From assembly GCA_036375215.1 (NCBI GenBank), contig DASUSH010000091.1, positions 1-22,695 on the forward strand: a DNA stretch of 22,695 bases, in the 5' to 3' direction. This DNA comes from DASUSH01 sp036375215. Lineage in GTDB: Bacteria; Actinomycetota; Thermoleophilia; Solirubrobacterales; 70-9. The position numbers and the translations under genes are program-made. Below the pieces are notes generated by a model that was given only the letters and a program-made list of their open reading frames with translations, did no database searches and was not told the origin of the DNA. Below are positions 22,494 through 22,695 of this stretch, piece after piece (position 1 is the stretch's first letter; each line of letters opens with the position of its first letter).

Positions 22494-22695
22494 ATGACCG
22501 TCACCTTCGCCGAGAAGCTCGCGCGCATCCCGCATTACGACGCCGGGATGAGCCCATCCGACGCCAAGACGACCTTCGGCGCCGACGACGCGATCAAGCT
22601 CGCCTCCAACGAGTCCGCGTGGCCGCCGCACTCGGCCGTCGTCGAGGCCGTCGCGCGCGCCGCGTCCGAGTCGAACCGCTATCCCGACCAGCACG
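22494..22695 (+). CDS. hisC: Histidinol-phosphate / aromatic aminotransferase, N-terminal part only
   Basis: The frame from ATG 22494 runs off the window after 67 codons. The sequence MTVTFAEKLARIPHYDAGMS, IKLASNESAWPP and SNRYPDQH is the standard N-terminus of HisC-family aminotransferases (PLP-dependent, fold type I). The catalytic lysine is outside the window. It begins 12 bases after the methyltransferase stop. Next to aroH it may serve in phenylalanine/tyrosine synthesis instead of, or as well as, histidine synthesis. This part is inference. Confidence 0.9.
   Translation, partial: MTVTFAEKLARIPHYDAGMSPSDAKTTFGADDAIKLASNESAWPPHSAVVEAVARAASESNRYPDQH

Overview
The window is very GC-rich DNA (well over 70 % by eye), densely packed, with GTG starts, 4-base start/stop overlaps and few Shine-Dalgarno sites. 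The gene content (stand-alone LigD polymerase, ligase and Ku genes, split glycine dehydrogenase gcvPA/gcvPB, FetAB-type exporter, hydrolase-cyclase fusion, scpAB-rluB-aroH-hisC cluster, ECF sigma factor with a beta-propeller anti-sigma factor) suggests a Thermoleophilia/Solirubrobacterales-like actinobacterium. This assignment is inference from gene content and protein style; no rRNA, tRNA, CRISPR array or insertion sequence was seen.

Layout. 1-188 (-): truncated start of an unrecognised, possibly GNAT-type protein, missing its 3' part. 212-3150 (+): gcvPA-gcvPB. 3196-3549 (-): small GNAT-like protein, divergent from a MocR-type regulator (3640-5181, +). 5206-8835 (-): a non-homologous end-joining (NHEJ) operon read as ATP ligase, Ku, PAS-LuxR regulator, LigD polymerase. 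8864-10310 (+): FetA/FetB-like ABC pair. 10312-13243 (-): three genes with 4-base overlaps: membrane-anchored beta-propeller, ECF sigma factor, membrane anti-sigma factor with an extracellular propeller. 13304-15291 (+): 14-TM-type MFS exporter and a small secreted protein. 15374-16384 (+): trpS, preceded by a possible leader ORF. 16388-17617 (-): cytochrome P450. 17851-19233 (+): alpha/beta hydrolase-cyclase fusion. 19403-22695 (+): scpA, scpB, rluB-like pseudouridine synthase, aroH, a methyltransferase and the 5' end of hisC.

How the genes work together. GcvPA and GcvPB are the two halves of glycine decarboxylase. The ligase, Ku and polymerase form a complete minimal NHEJ set without the LigD nuclease domain, and a sensor-type LuxR protein is built into the same operon. 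The sigma/anti-sigma/propeller operon looks like a self-contained envelope-signalling unit and is the best candidate here for an under-described system. The last cluster links chromosome segregation (ScpAB), ribosomal RNA modification and aromatic or histidine amino-acid synthesis, as in many Gram-positive genomes.

Points deserving attention: two genes (P450 and the RluB-like synthase) have conserved N-terminal sequence extending upstream of any ATG, GTG or TTG, implying non-canonical starts (ATC and CTG) or sequence errors; the palindrome GCGATCGC occurs at least 16 times against about one expected from composition; and several promoters look leaderless. All intergenic stretches are shorter than 300 bases. 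The longest, 17618-17850, holds the P450 N-terminal extension and the upstream region of the hydrolase-cyclase gene.
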